From positions 5,194-69,193 of the forward strand of contig DACE01000041.1 of assembly GCA_002494645.1 (NCBI GenBank): a DNA stretch of 64,000 bases. The letters are read 5' to 3'. Source of the DNA: Euryarchaeota archaeon UBA256 (GTDB lineage Archaea; Thermoplasmatota; Poseidoniia; Poseidoniales; Poseidoniaceae). Positions 46,350 to 54,057 of the stretch are shown in pieces (position 1 is the first letter of the stretch; every line of letters begins with the position of its first letter). The position numbers and the translations under genes are program-made. Under the pieces are notes generated by a model. It was not told the origin of the DNA. It did not search any database and worked only from the letters and a program-made list of their open reading frames with translations.

Positions 46350-47260
46350 TGGATGTCAAACAGGTACTTTCCTTCATCAAAGTGGAGCACACTCTATTTT
46401 CGCTCCCCTTCGTACTTGTGGGATATTTCATCGCCCTCAATCAGTTCAATCTTAACATCGGGATTGATTTGATTTGGATTCTGCTTGCCGCGGTTGGAGC
46501 GCGAGGTTTGGCGATGGCACTGAACCGAATTATCGACCGTGATATTGATGCCGCAAACCCCCGAACCGAACAGCGACATCTCGCCTCTGGCTCCATGTCC
46601 GTCCAAACAGCTTGGGGATTGGCTGCCGTCTTCCTTGTGATGCTGCTTGTAAGCGCTGGCATGCTCAACAGAGTAGCGCTGATGATGGCTTGGCTTCCGG
46701 TTCTTACTTTCGTCATCTACCCTTACATGAAGCGATTTACATGGCTGTGTCACTTTTGGCTCGGCCTCTGTTTGGGACTTGCCCCTGCAGGCGCATGGGT
46801 CGCCATAGCAGCCGATGTCCACGGATGGGAAGCAATCACAGGCCTCAATGGAGTAGATGCGAACTGGTTGTGGGTTCAAACGATTCTTCCCGTATCCGTT
46901 GGAGTTGCATTTTGGATTGCTGCATTTGACATCAATTATGCTCGAATGGATGTTGAGCACGATCGGGAACAAGGCATTCATTCCTTCCCCTCAACCTTTG
47001 GTGATACAACAACGACTCGTACGACCGTTCAACTGACCTTGCTCTGGTTTGCTTGCTTTGCGATTTCCGACCCGATGGATGGAATATGGTTCTTGGCTGC
47101 TGCGGGACTGATGGCGTTGGTGAACATCTGGGTCGTTTTGCGCATGAATCAATTTGCTGATTTCCAAACGGTCCTCTTTCGAGCGTCAATGCTCACCGGA
47201 TGGGTGCTGTTGGCATCGCTTCTCTTGGGCTTTGCGAGCGAGCCCCCGCTGACGGCTTGA
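46349..47260 (+). CDS. ubiA: UbiA-family aromatic prenyltransferase
   Basis: This integral membrane enzyme attaches a polyprenyl chain to an aromatic acid. It has 303 residues and about eight helices. The first Asp-rich motif is NRIIDRDIDAANPRT and the second is DINYARMDVEHDREQGIHS; both bind Mg-diphosphate. The N-terminus VLSFIKVEHTLFSLPFVLVG is typical of the archaeal/epsilonproteobacterial 4-hydroxybenzoate or menaquinone-type subgroup. The ATG at 46349 shares one base with the ubiD stop. With the divergent reductase at 43.0-44.3 kb it suggests a respiratory quinone pathway, but the aromatic substrate is not determined. Confidence 0.92.
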   Translation: MDVKQVLSFIKVEHTLFSLPFVLVGYFIALNQFNLNIGIDLIWILLAAVGARGLAMALNRIIDRDIDAANPRTEQRHLASGSMSVQTAWGLAAVFLVMLLVSAGMLNRVALMMAWLPVLTFVIYPYMKRFTWLCHFWLGLCLGLAPAGAWVAIAADVHGWEAITGLNGVDANWLWVQTILPVSVGVAFWIAAFDINYARMDVEHDREQGIHSFPSTFGDTTTTRTTVQLTLLWFACFAISDPMDGIWFLAAAGLMALVNIWVVLRMNQFADFQTVLFRASMLTGWVLLASLLLGFASEPPLTA

Positions 47261-47328
47261 GGGGCGAGCCATTCATCTACAGGGAAGTGGAATGGAAGAT
47301 TCATGAGCCGAATGCAACAACCCGGTGT

Positions 47329-47709
47329 ATGAACCCCATTGTTGCATCGTTGCTTGAGTTTAATCAGGCTTTTGAAATACCGAAACTCGACGCTCCAGGT
47401 CTTGGTCCAGACGAGATGATTGAACTCCGAATCAAACTCCTGCGTGAAGAAGTGGAAGAATACGCAGAAGCAGCTCGGGCTGGCGACATGGTCGAAATCC
47501 TTGATGCCCTAGCCGATATTGGCTATATTCTCGCAGGAACCATCATCAATCACGGTATGCAACACGTTTACGATGATGCCTTCAATGAAGTTCACCGCTC
47601 AAACATGGCGAAACTCGTTGACGGTAAGGTCCTGCGAAGAGAAGACGGTAAGGTCATGAAGCCTGAAGGATGGCAGCCTCCGCACCTCGCCCAATTTCTT
47701 GAAGAGTGA
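47329..47709 (+). CDS. MazG-like all-alpha NTP pyrophosphohydrolase
   Basis: This 126-residue helical protein resembles the phosphoribosyl-ATP pyrophosphohydrolase-like/MazG superfamily. The metal-binding helices are LREEVEEYAEAAR and VEILDALADIGYILAGT, followed by EVHRSNMAKLVDGKVLRRED, a signature of this subgroup. These enzymes hydrolyse nucleoside triphosphates, often damaged or non-canonical ones, to monophosphate and diphosphate. The start is ATG 47329 (MNPIVASLLEFNQAFEIP), where family homology begins; earlier in-frame codons overlap ubiA. It may belong to the same transcript as ubiA but is unlikely to share its pathway. Confidence 0.85.
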   Translation: MNPIVASLLEFNQAFEIPKLDAPGLGPDEMIELRIKLLREEVEEYAEAARAGDMVEILDALADIGYILAGTIINHGMQHVYDDAFNEVHRSNMAKLVDGKVLRREDGKVMKPEGWQPPHLAQFLEE

Positions 47710-47758
47710 GATTTGGCACTTCACATGGTTTCATGAACGATGAGCCACTCCCTGCACC

Positions 47759-48490
47759 ATGAGCCGTCCCGTCGCCTTGGTTACTGGTGGGGGTCGCGGT
47801 ATTGGTGCTGCGATTTCAGACCGTCTGGCCGCCGATGGGTACGATGTCCTTTTGACCTACAATCTCTCTTCAAAGCCCGCTGAAATGATTGTTGACGCCA
47901 TTCGTGAACGTGGAGATGATGCTCTTGCGGTCAAGGTGGACTGTGCTGATGAAGGCGAAGTTGGACTCCTCGCTCGTCATCCTTGGATGGCAAGGGGAAT
48001 TGACGTATTGATTCTCAACCACGGGATCTACAATCGTGTTCAAAGCCACAAGATGACGATGGACGACCTCACGGCGACCATGAAAACAAATTTCGAGGGT
48101 GCCGTTTCTGTATGGAGTGCAGTTCAACCCTATCTGACTCAAGAGGCCAGAATGGTGGTTGTTGGCTCCCAGTTGAGTATTCGCGGCTCTCCCCATGGCG
48201 CTGATTATTCAGCCTCAAAAGCCGCTCTTTCGGCGTGGGCTCGTTCACTCGCTCAATCGCTGGGCCCCGAAGGCAAGCGAGTGAACATCCTCGCTCCTGG
48301 TTATGTCGACACCGACCTTCTATCGGGTGATTCTGCAGAAAAACGCGCTCAGCGGGAACATGAGGTTCCACTCCAACGCGTCGGGTCGCCCGAAGACATG
48401 GCCTCAACGGTTTCCTTCCTTGTTGGTCCCGATTCATCTTACATCACGGGTGCTATTCTCCACGTGAACGGGGGACTTTATCTCCCCTAA
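47759..48490 (+). CDS. Short-chain dehydrogenase/reductase (FabG-like)
   Basis: This 243-residue NAD(P)-dependent oxidoreductase has the nucleotide motif TGGGRGIGAAIS, the structural LNHGIY (a variant of NNAG), the catalytic serine in VVGSQLS, and YSASK with the active Tyr and Lys. The C-terminal GSPEDMASTVSFLVGPDSSYITGAILHVNGG region is typical of 3-oxoacyl-ACP reductase-like SDRs; substrates in this class range widely. Without acyl carrier genes nearby I leave the substrate open. ATG 47759 has no clear ribosome site. UvrB starts 22 bases downstream. Confidence 0.88.
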   Translation: MSRPVALVTGGGRGIGAAISDRLAADGYDVLLTYNLSSKPAEMIVDAIRERGDDALAVKVDCADEGEVGLLARHPWMARGIDVLILNHGIYNRVQSHKMTMDDLTATMKTNFEGAVSVWSAVQPYLTQEARMVVVGSQLSIRGSPHGADYSASKAALSAWARSLAQSLGPEGKRVNILAPGYVDTDLLSGDSAEKRAQREHEVPLQRVGSPEDMASTVSFLVGPDSSYITGAILHVNGGLYLP

Positions 48491-48512
48491 AGGCCACATT
48501 TTCGGTGAGTCT

Positions 48513-50942
48513 ATGGTTGAAGAATGGGATGATGAAGGTTCATTTGAGCAACGGGCCAACGCCATTCCCGCCGAGGTAGACTTGAATCAGCGAGATCCTT
48601 TTGATCTGTCCAAAGCACTGGAAGGCGCCGTACTGGAGGAATTGAATCCCTCGGTCAAGCGCTTTCACCTCCACGCAGAGTTTAATCCAGCAGGAGACCA
48701 ACCAAAAGCAATTGAAAAATTGATTTCTCAATTGGAAAATGGTCAAGAACGTTGCGTGATGCTGGGCGTCACCGGTAGCGGCAAAACTTTCGCCATGGCA
48801 CACATCATTGAACATCTGAACATTCCCACACTCATCATGAGCCATAACAAGACCCTTGCAAGACAATTACATCAAGAAATGGTGGGCTATTTCCCCCATA
48901 ATGCGGTTGAATATTTCGTATCACATTATGATTATTATCAGCCGGAGGCTTACCTTGCCAAACGGGACTTGTACATCGACAAAGAATTGAGCATCAACGA
49001 ACGTATCGAACAGGAACGCTTTGCTGCGGTCGCCTCATTGGTGAGTCGGCCCGACTGCGTTATCGTCTCGTCAGTCTCGTGTATTTACGGTCTGAATCCT
49101 CCCGAAACCTTCCTCGAATACCATCTTCGCGTTCATGTGGGCCAAGCCATCGAAACCAGCGACCTTCTGCGGGAACTCATCGAATTACAATACCGAAGAA
49201 CGACCACCGACCTCAAGCGAGGGGAATGCCGTGTGCGTGGAGAAGTTGTTGATGTCTGGATGCCGAGTAGAGACGACCCCCTCCGTATCGTGTTTGACTT
49301 TGACGGCATTAAGAGCGTACAGATTTGTGACCCTGTCACGTGGGAAGCTCTTGATACGCTCGATGAGGCTTGGATTCACCCGAAGGAATTTTTCATGACC
49401 AGCCCCGAACGCTTTGAGGCAGCATTAACGTCAATTGAGAAGGAATTGAACGAGCGTGCTAAGTGGTTTGCTCGTCAAGGAAGGGAGTTGGAACGCTACC
49501 GCCTCGAACAAAAAACCGAGTACGACTTAGAGATGCTCAGAGAGATTGGACACTGCCAGTCCATCGAAAACTACTCACTGCACTTTGACGGTAGGGAACG
49601 TGGCCAGCGCCCCTATTGTTTGCTCGACTTCTTTTCTGCATGCGCCAAACAATTCCATGGCGACCCGAAAAAATTCCTTGTCATCATGGATGAATCTCAC
49701 GTGAGTTTACCACAGGTTGGGGGTATGTATTTCGGTGACAAATCTCGTAAAGACAGCCTGATTGAACACGGTTTCAGACTCCCCACTGCCGCCGATAACC
49801 GGCCACTCAAGATTCCAGAATTTCAATCACTTGTCCCACAAATGGTCTACGTTTCGGCAACGCCTGGTGAGCGCGAATTACGTCATCTCTGCGAAATCAC
49901 GGGCCAAGAATTGCCTTTGGGGCTCCTGCATGCATCTTCTGGTGGTGGTTCAGGGGAAGCTGACCTGAAAAAGAAGCACCCTGATGCAGAATCGATGTAT
50001 GAGATGGTGCAGAAGATTGACGGCATCGCCAAGATGGAATTACGTCCAACCGGTCTGCTAGACCCTGAAATTGAGGTGCGCCCCACTTCGGGACAAATCA
50101 ACGACCTCCTCACTGAAATCAACGCCCGTATTGAGGCATCCGAACGATGTTTGGTTACGGTGATGACCATCAAATTCGCTGAAGAGGTGGCGGCCTATCT
50201 CAATCGCATGGGTGTCAAAGCACATCACCTGCACTCTGAAATTGATACCATCGAGCGAACAGAGATCATCAACGCTCTTCGCTTGGGCCACATCGACGTC
50301 ATCGTTGGAATCAATTTACTTCGTGAAGGTCTTGACATCCCCGAAGTCAGCCTTGTGGCGATTTTCGACGCCGATCGCCAAGGGTTTCTGAGAAATGAGC
50401 GTAGCCTTCTTCAAACGATCGGGCGAGCCGCACGAAACGAACATGGCAAGGTTCTCTTGTATGCCGATGGATTTTCCCCTGCCATGGAGGCGGCCATTCA
50501 GCAAACGCTTGAACGGCGTCAACGGCAGCAAGCCAATAACGATGCGTTAGGAATTACACCGCGCACCATTGTCAAATCGCTCCCCGTAATGGGCGATTCT
50601 GTCGACGACCTCATCACTGGAACAACCACCTCAGCGGGTGGATCAAAGCGATTGATTGCGAAGAAAGGCGGCCGTAAAGATGGTGATTGGGCCCAGCGCC
50701 TGAACTTGGGAGCAGGGTCTTGGAGCGCTGCTCATGATGAAGAAAAACCAATTGGAAATTCAAATAACCAACTAACATATGATGAGCCCCACGACCTTCC
50801 AGCAACACTCAGCAGCGAGGAGCGTGCCGACCTGGTCAACGAGTTGCGCGATGAGATGGAAATGGCAGCAAAAAATCTTGATTTCGAACAAGCAGCACGA
50901 TTGCGAGATCGTATCCATGAATTGGAACGATGGCAGGATTGA
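48513..50942 (+). CDS. uvrB: Excinuclease ABC subunit B
   Basis: UvrB verifies DNA damage and loads UvrC in bacterial-type nucleotide excision repair. The Walker A motif is GVTGSGKT. The damage-probing beta hairpin segment is YFVSHYDYYQPEAYL, the DEAD-like box is IMDESHVSLPQ, and helicase motifs V/VI are LREGLDIPEVSL and QTIGRAARN. At 809 residues it exceeds the usual 670. It has about 45 extra N-terminal residues, an insert of about 40 between SATPGEREL and LRPTGLLDPEIEVRP, and a polar linker before the C-terminal UVR motif (KNLDFEQAARLRDRIHELE). Bacterial origin is likely; UvrA and UvrC are not in the window. Confidence 0.96.
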   Translation: MVEEWDDEGSFEQRANAIPAEVDLNQRDPFDLSKALEGAVLEELNPSVKRFHLHAEFNPAGDQPKAIEKLISQLENGQERCVMLGVTGSGKTFAMAHIIEHLNIPTLIMSHNKTLARQLHQEMVGYFPHNAVEYFVSHYDYYQPEAYLAKRDLYIDKELSINERIEQERFAAVASLVSRPDCVIVSSVSCIYGLNPPETFLEYHLRVHVGQAIETSDLLRELIELQYRRTTTDLKRGECRVRGEVVDVWMPSRDDPLRIVFDFDGIKSVQICDPVTWEALDTLDEAWIHPKEFFMTSPERFEAALTSIEKELNERAKWFARQGRELERYRLEQKTEYDLEMLREIGHCQSIENYSLHFDGRERGQRPYCLLDFFSACAKQFHGDPKKFLVIMDESHVSLPQVGGMYFGDKSRKDSLIEHGFRLPTAADNRPLKIPEFQSLVPQMVYVSATPGERELRHLCEITGQELPLGLLHASSGGGSGEADLKKKHPDAESMYEMVQKIDGIAKMELRPTGLLDPEIEVRPTSGQINDLLTEINARIEASERCLVTVMTIKFAEEVAAYLNRMGVKAHHLHSEIDTIERTEIINALRLGHIDVIVGINLLREGLDIPEVSLVAIFDADRQGFLRNERSLLQTIGRAARNEHGKVLLYADGFSPAMEAAIQQTLERRQRQQANNDALGITPRTIVKSLPVMGDSVDDLITGTTTSAGGSKRLIAKKGGRKDGDWAQRLNLGAGSWSAAHDEEKPIGNSNNQLTYDEPHDLPATLSSEERADLVNELRDEMEMAAKNLDFEQAARLRDRIHELERWQD

Positions 50943-50993
50943 CCCATTTACAATGGTGAACATCTTCATGAAGCAAAGGCGCGAGGTGTGGGT

Positions 50994-52010
50994 ATGGCGA
51001 TGACACCTGAGGACTTTGACAAACCCGTCGTTGATTATGATTTTTCTAAAGCCACGACGCCCAAGGGCCTCATTGAGCAAATGGCTTCAGCAGGCGGCTT
51101 TACCGCCACGAAATTTGCAGAGGCTCGCACGATTCTCAACGACATGGACGCCGCGATAAAGGCTGTTGATGGAGACGCTACAAAGGTGACCAATTGGCTT
51201 TCTTTCCCCGCATGTTTGTGCGCTACGGGAACCCGCGGCTTTTTCGTAGAAGCGTTAAAACGCAAGATGTTCAACGTTGTTTCTACCACCTGTGGAACGC
51301 TTGACCACGATATTGCAAGGGCGTACAAGCATTACTATCACGGTTCATTTGAACTTGATGACATTGAATTAGGCGAACATTCTTTGATGCGCTTAGGGAA
51401 CGTTATCGTCCCCAATGCCTCCTATGGGGAAATTATTGAAGCAATAGTGATGCCCGCTCTTGAGGATATCTACCAAGAACGAACGGCTGCGAGTGATAAA
51501 ACGGGAGCTGATGTTTGGTTGGGCTTTGGGTCTGTTCACCTCGTCTGGGCTTTAGGAGAGCGGATTGGGACGCCTGATACCTTGATTTATTGGGCAGCTA
51601 AACACCGAATTCCTGTTTGCATTCCGGGCATTACCGATGGGTCCATCGGCGCGCAATTGTTCATGTTCCGCCAAAAACATCGTGATTTCCACATCGATAC
51701 ACTCGCCGACGAGCAGATCATGAGTGACCTCACCTGGGATGTTGAAACATCAAACGCTCTCATGGTGGGCGGGGGCATTTCCAAGCATCACGTGATTTGG
51801 TGGAATCAATATCGCGGTGGCTTAGACAGTGCGGTATACATCACCACCGCACCTGAGCATGATGGAAGTCTTTCAGGCGCCCGACTGAGAGAAGCGATTT
51901 CATGGGGTAAAATGCGACCTGAAGCACCCCATGTATGTGTTGAAGGGGATGCGAGTTTGCTTCTTCCTTTGTTAGGCGCAGACATTTTCAGTGAACCCTT
52001 TGAAGTTTGA
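50994..52010 (+). CDS. dys: Deoxyhypusine synthase
   Basis: This enzyme transfers the aminobutyl group of spermidine to a lysine of aIF5A, the first step of hypusine formation. The signature GGGISKHHVIWWNQYRGG holds the catalytic lysine (K264), followed by DSAVYITTAPEHDGSLSGAR and EAISWGKM, which bind NAD and spermidine. VSTTCGTLDHDIAR is the N-terminal family motif. Length is 338 residues. ATG 50994 has GAGG seven bases upstream; GTG 50988 and ATG 51000 are alternatives. It is expected in archaea and fits the other translation genes nearby, although aIF5A itself is not in the window. Confidence 0.95.
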   Translation: MAMTPEDFDKPVVDYDFSKATTPKGLIEQMASAGGFTATKFAEARTILNDMDAAIKAVDGDATKVTNWLSFPACLCATGTRGFFVEALKRKMFNVVSTTCGTLDHDIARAYKHYYHGSFELDDIELGEHSLMRLGNVIVPNASYGEIIEAIVMPALEDIYQERTAASDKTGADVWLGFGSVHLVWALGERIGTPDTLIYWAAKHRIPVCIPGITDGSIGAQLFMFRQKHRDFHIDTLADEQIMSDLTWDVETSNALMVGGGISKHHVIWWNQYRGGLDSAVYITTAPEHDGSLSGARLREAISWGKMRPEAPHVCVEGDASLLLPLLGADIFSEPFEV

Positions 52011-52014
52011 GCGT

Positions 52015-52815
52015 TCATCGGTTGGTCCATTCGGCTAAGAGAAGCATCAACGATTGCCTGAGAGGTGTGCGGGGATTCCATCCTTCACCCGTGTTGGCCT
52101 CGAGGAGTTCGTGGAAGCGGGTGATGTCTGGCCGTAGTGGCCGAGTATCGTGTCCACCAAGGACTTCAACCTCAATCGAAGGTCCACCGTCATCGACGAG
52201 GTGTTTGATTTGGAAATGACCGGATTGGCCTGCGAGGGTTCGGTCGGTGAGGAGTTTGACCTCAGACCAAGTATCCTTCGGGGGCCAGTAACGGCGCCCT
52301 GCAATCCTGTAGGGTTGCAGGCCAGGGGTCATGAAAGGGAAGGCACGAAGGAGTGCTTCTGCAACATCCTGCGCACTGCACCAATAATGCCCAGTCCCTG
52401 AAAGGGGTTCGTTTTCTCCCGAAGTAGCACGTTCAAACCAATCTTCAATGGATTCACGTTCATTCTCTGCGCTGCCCGTCGACAACATATGGGTGATGCT
52501 GATGTTGACGTCTTCGGGATGAAAGGCAGCATCGTTCTTGTCAAACTCAATGACGATGGCTTGACGACCGTCGTTGGATTGTCTCGAGCCTCCTATGTGG
52601 ATCATGACGGGGCGGTCAAATTCGTGTTCAATCATTGAGTGGGTCAGTGCTTTGGGAAAAAGTTCCAGAAGCGTAGCCAACCTCTCCTTTGTAGCGAGGT
52701 ACGCTTTGTGGTCAACTGCGAAATGCACGCCCAGCGGTATACCTCGTTCAAGCAGTGCGTGAGAGAGCGGGTGTGTGGGATTGGAGAGGTGATACCGAGT
52801 ATTCTCTACTTCCAT
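52015..52815 (-). CDS. Uncharacterised protein with epimerase-like C-terminal segments
   Basis: This encodes 266 residues that I cannot place firmly. The C-terminal part (HYWCSAQDVAEALLRAFPF, then RPLRPDITRFHELL and GWNPRTPLRQSLMLLLAEW) resembles the C-terminal substrate domain of NAD-dependent epimerase/dehydratases, which ends in a similar GW-x-P motif. The N-terminal Rossmann motif (GxxGxxG) and the YxxxK pair are not visible, and the first 130 residues look unlike an SDR. It may be a decayed or repurposed epimerase. The start at ATG 52815 is the first in frame; no Shine-Dalgarno site is clear. It converges on deoxyhypusine synthase, four bases apart. Confidence 0.5.
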   Translation of the reverse strand: MEVENTRYHLSNPTHPLSHALLERGIPLGVHFAVDHKAYLATKERLATLLELFPKALTHSMIEHEFDRPVMIHIGGSRQSNDGRQAIVIEFDKNDAAFHPEDVNISITHMLSTGSAENERESIEDWFERATSGENEPLSGTGHYWCSAQDVAEALLRAFPFMTPGLQPYRIAGRRYWPPKDTWSEVKLLTDRTLAGQSGHFQIKHLVDDGGPSIEVEVLGGHDTRPLRPDITRFHELLEANTGEGWNPRTPLRQSLMLLLAEWTNR

Positions 52816-52894
52816 GTATCCTACGGACAGGGGCGACCTTGATGAATTGATTGTGTATGAAAATTATCAATTGCTTTTTTAGAAAAACAATTAG

Positions 52895-52904
52895 AAATAT
52901 AAAT
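52895..52904 (+). promoter_or_regulatory. TATA-like box upstream of candidate small RNA
   Basis: AAATATAAAT in AT-rich DNA, with no protein start following at a suitable distance. A transcript from about 52925 would run through the GC-rich hairpin block. Confidence 0.35.
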
Positions 52905-52924
52905 GTCTAAAATCTCTTCTCAAT

Positions 52925-53095
52925 AGGAAAAAGTGCAAAATAAGGCCGTCCTGAGCGAGTCGGGGAATGTTCTTCGGGCTGATCCCGAGGCCCCCATGAG
53001 TCCAATTGAAAAACGAACATTATTAGAGATGGGATGATGGTGGAAATCAATATGATTTCAACGCGTTATGCGACATTCAAAAATTAAATTTTTTT
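52925..53095 (+). ncRNA. Candidate structured small RNA
   Basis: A GC-rich block stands out from AT-rich surroundings. CTTCGGG (52972-52978) and CCCGAGG (52984-52990) form a seven-base-pair hairpin with one G-T wobble and a CTGAT loop. GGGG (52962-52965) can pair with CCCC (52991-52994) outside it, leaving a six-base bulge. Further on, GAAATC-AATAT-GATTTC (53043-53059) is a perfect six-pair hairpin, and seven Ts at 53089-53095 could end the transcript. It does not match tRNA, SRP RNA, RNase P or C/D-box RNAs as far as I can judge. The ends are estimated from the TATA-like box and T-run. No homology support is available here. Confidence 0.3.
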
Positions 53096-53167
53096 CTATA
53101 TTTCAATTGCTGGCGTAATCAATTATGCGACAAATGCAATTGGAAATGATATTTTATTGTACGAATA

Positions 53168-53175
53168 TTATATTA
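53168..53175 (+). promoter_or_regulatory. TATA-like box and structured leader of the PRC-barrel gene
   Basis: TTATATTA lies about 62 bases before ATG 53234, predicting a leader of roughly 35-40 bases. Within it GCCGA-ACACAAA-TCGGC (53201-53217) forms a hairpin directly before the AAGGAGAG ribosome site, where it could affect translation. Confidence 0.4.
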
Positions 53176-53233
53176 GGTGCCGAGTCGGAGGAGATGATAA
53201 GCCGAACACAAATCGGCAAGGAGAGATGGGAAA

Positions 53234-53818
53234 ATGAAGAAAGAAGATTATGACATCCAGGAGTTACTCCAACGGGAAGTCTATGTGAACGACGTAAAGG
53301 TGGGTACGATTGTCGGTGAACGACATCATCCAAATGAAGCACGTGTGAAATCCATGCGAATTCAGGTAATCCCTGATGTCGCAGATGAATACATGCGCAA
53401 GCCTGCTGAACTAGCACCTTTGCCAAAAGAACTGGTCCACAGTATTCGTGGTGACGGGACAGTAAAATTGTCGAAATCAATGCGTGAACTGCAACGACGA
53501 TGGCGCAACACGGTCCGTATCGATGAAAAGTTGTACGCACCAGATGAAATGCTTGACCGAGCTGTTCTTGACAACCAAGGCGAAGAAATCGGCGTGATTA
53601 CCGGCCTCTTCCGTGTCAAGCGAACCTACAAGGGCGTTATCGTATCTACACGAATGCGCATTCAAACGCAATTCGGTGTCGAAGAACAAATCCGCATCCC
53701 GATTACTGCTCTGGCACGTACTCGTGAGCGCCTCGATGAAGTGGTACTTTCTCGAACCTTTGACAAGGTCTTGCAACTGCCTTCTTACGTTACGATCAAC
53801 AGCCTCGAAGAAGAGTGA
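53234..53818 (+). CDS. Tandem PRC-barrel-like protein
   Basis: This 194-residue soluble protein has two similar beta-rich halves. The first reads LLQREVYVNDVKVGTIVGER then EARVKSMRIQVIPD; the second reads LDRAVLDNQGEEIGVITGLF then KGVIVSTRMRIQT. The pattern (name strand, G-x-I-G turn, then a V/I-rich strand) is that of PRC-barrel domains. In haloarchaea, PRC-barrel proteins take part in cell division with SepF; others bind RNA or photosystems. That link is an inference only. The start is ATG 53234 with AAGGAGAG upstream. It stands alone behind a long regulatory gap, and a hairpin overlaps its stop. Confidence 0.5.
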   Translation: MKKEDYDIQELLQREVYVNDVKVGTIVGERHHPNEARVKSMRIQVIPDVADEYMRKPAELAPLPKELVHSIRGDGTVKLSKSMRELQRRWRNTVRIDEKLYAPDEMLDRAVLDNQGEEIGVITGLFRVKRTYKGVIVSTRMRIQTQFGVEEQIRIPITALARTRERLDEVVLSRTFDKVLQLPSYVTINSLEEE

Positions 53819-53831
53819 AGGCCCCGCCTTC
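53817..53831 (+). terminator. Hairpin at the end of the PRC-barrel gene
   Basis: GAAGGC-CCC-GCCTTC is a perfect six-pair hairpin that overlaps the stop codon region. There is no T-run after it, so terminator function is uncertain. Confidence 0.3.
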
Positions 53832-53892
53832 CTCGGTTGCATTCCAAGCCGTCATGCTTATGACGGGGGGTTTGGTGGGCCGGATTACCCTT

Positions 53893-53966
53893 GCGCGGGT
53901 GGCTTAGTCGGTTAGAGCACCCGGCTGATAACCGGGAGGTCGCAGGTTCAAGTCCTGCCTCGCGCA
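53893..53966 (+). tRNA. tRNA-Ile (GAT)
   Basis: This is a 74-base class I tRNA. The acceptor GCGCGGG pairs with CTCGCGC (one G-T), and the discriminator is A. The D-arm GGCTTAGTCGGTTAGAGC, the anticodon stem CCGGC/ACCGGG region with loop CTGATAA (anticodon GAT), and the T-arm GCAGG-TTCAAGT-CCTGC are all canonical. CCA follows directly in the genome (53967-53969), unlike the tRNA-Leu at 19910. Confidence 0.95.
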
Positions 53967-54057
53967 CCATTTGGTGTTAATCAGCGTAGCCTGCTTGACT
54001 CAATGGCCTCGCAAAGAACATGAAGGTCCAACCGTTGCAGTTGAATGAGGGGAGCCA

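Larger units (their letters stand above)
52816..53233. other. 418-base AT-rich intergenic region
   Basis: This is the only gap above 300 bases. It is AT-rich apart from a GC-rich block at about 52944-52995. I see two TATA-like boxes (52895 and 53168), several hairpins and a T-run at 53089-53095, consistent with a small RNA gene followed by the promoter and leader of the next gene. No credible protein is present; the longest small frame I considered (53034-53087, 17 codons) has no supporting evidence. Confidence 0.6.

Noticed and set aside
52944..52995. Hammerhead ribozyme suggested by CTGA motifs
   Set aside because: The conserved core (CTGATGA with a matching GAAA) is absent; only isolated CTGA and CTGAT strings occur.
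53027..53062. C/D-box guide RNA suggested by GGATGATGG
   Set aside because: The C box is imperfect and no D box (CTGA) follows at a suitable distance.
53034..53087. 17-residue peptide gene in the intergenic region
   Set aside because: It has no strong ribosome site, overlaps a hairpin and has no supporting evidence.
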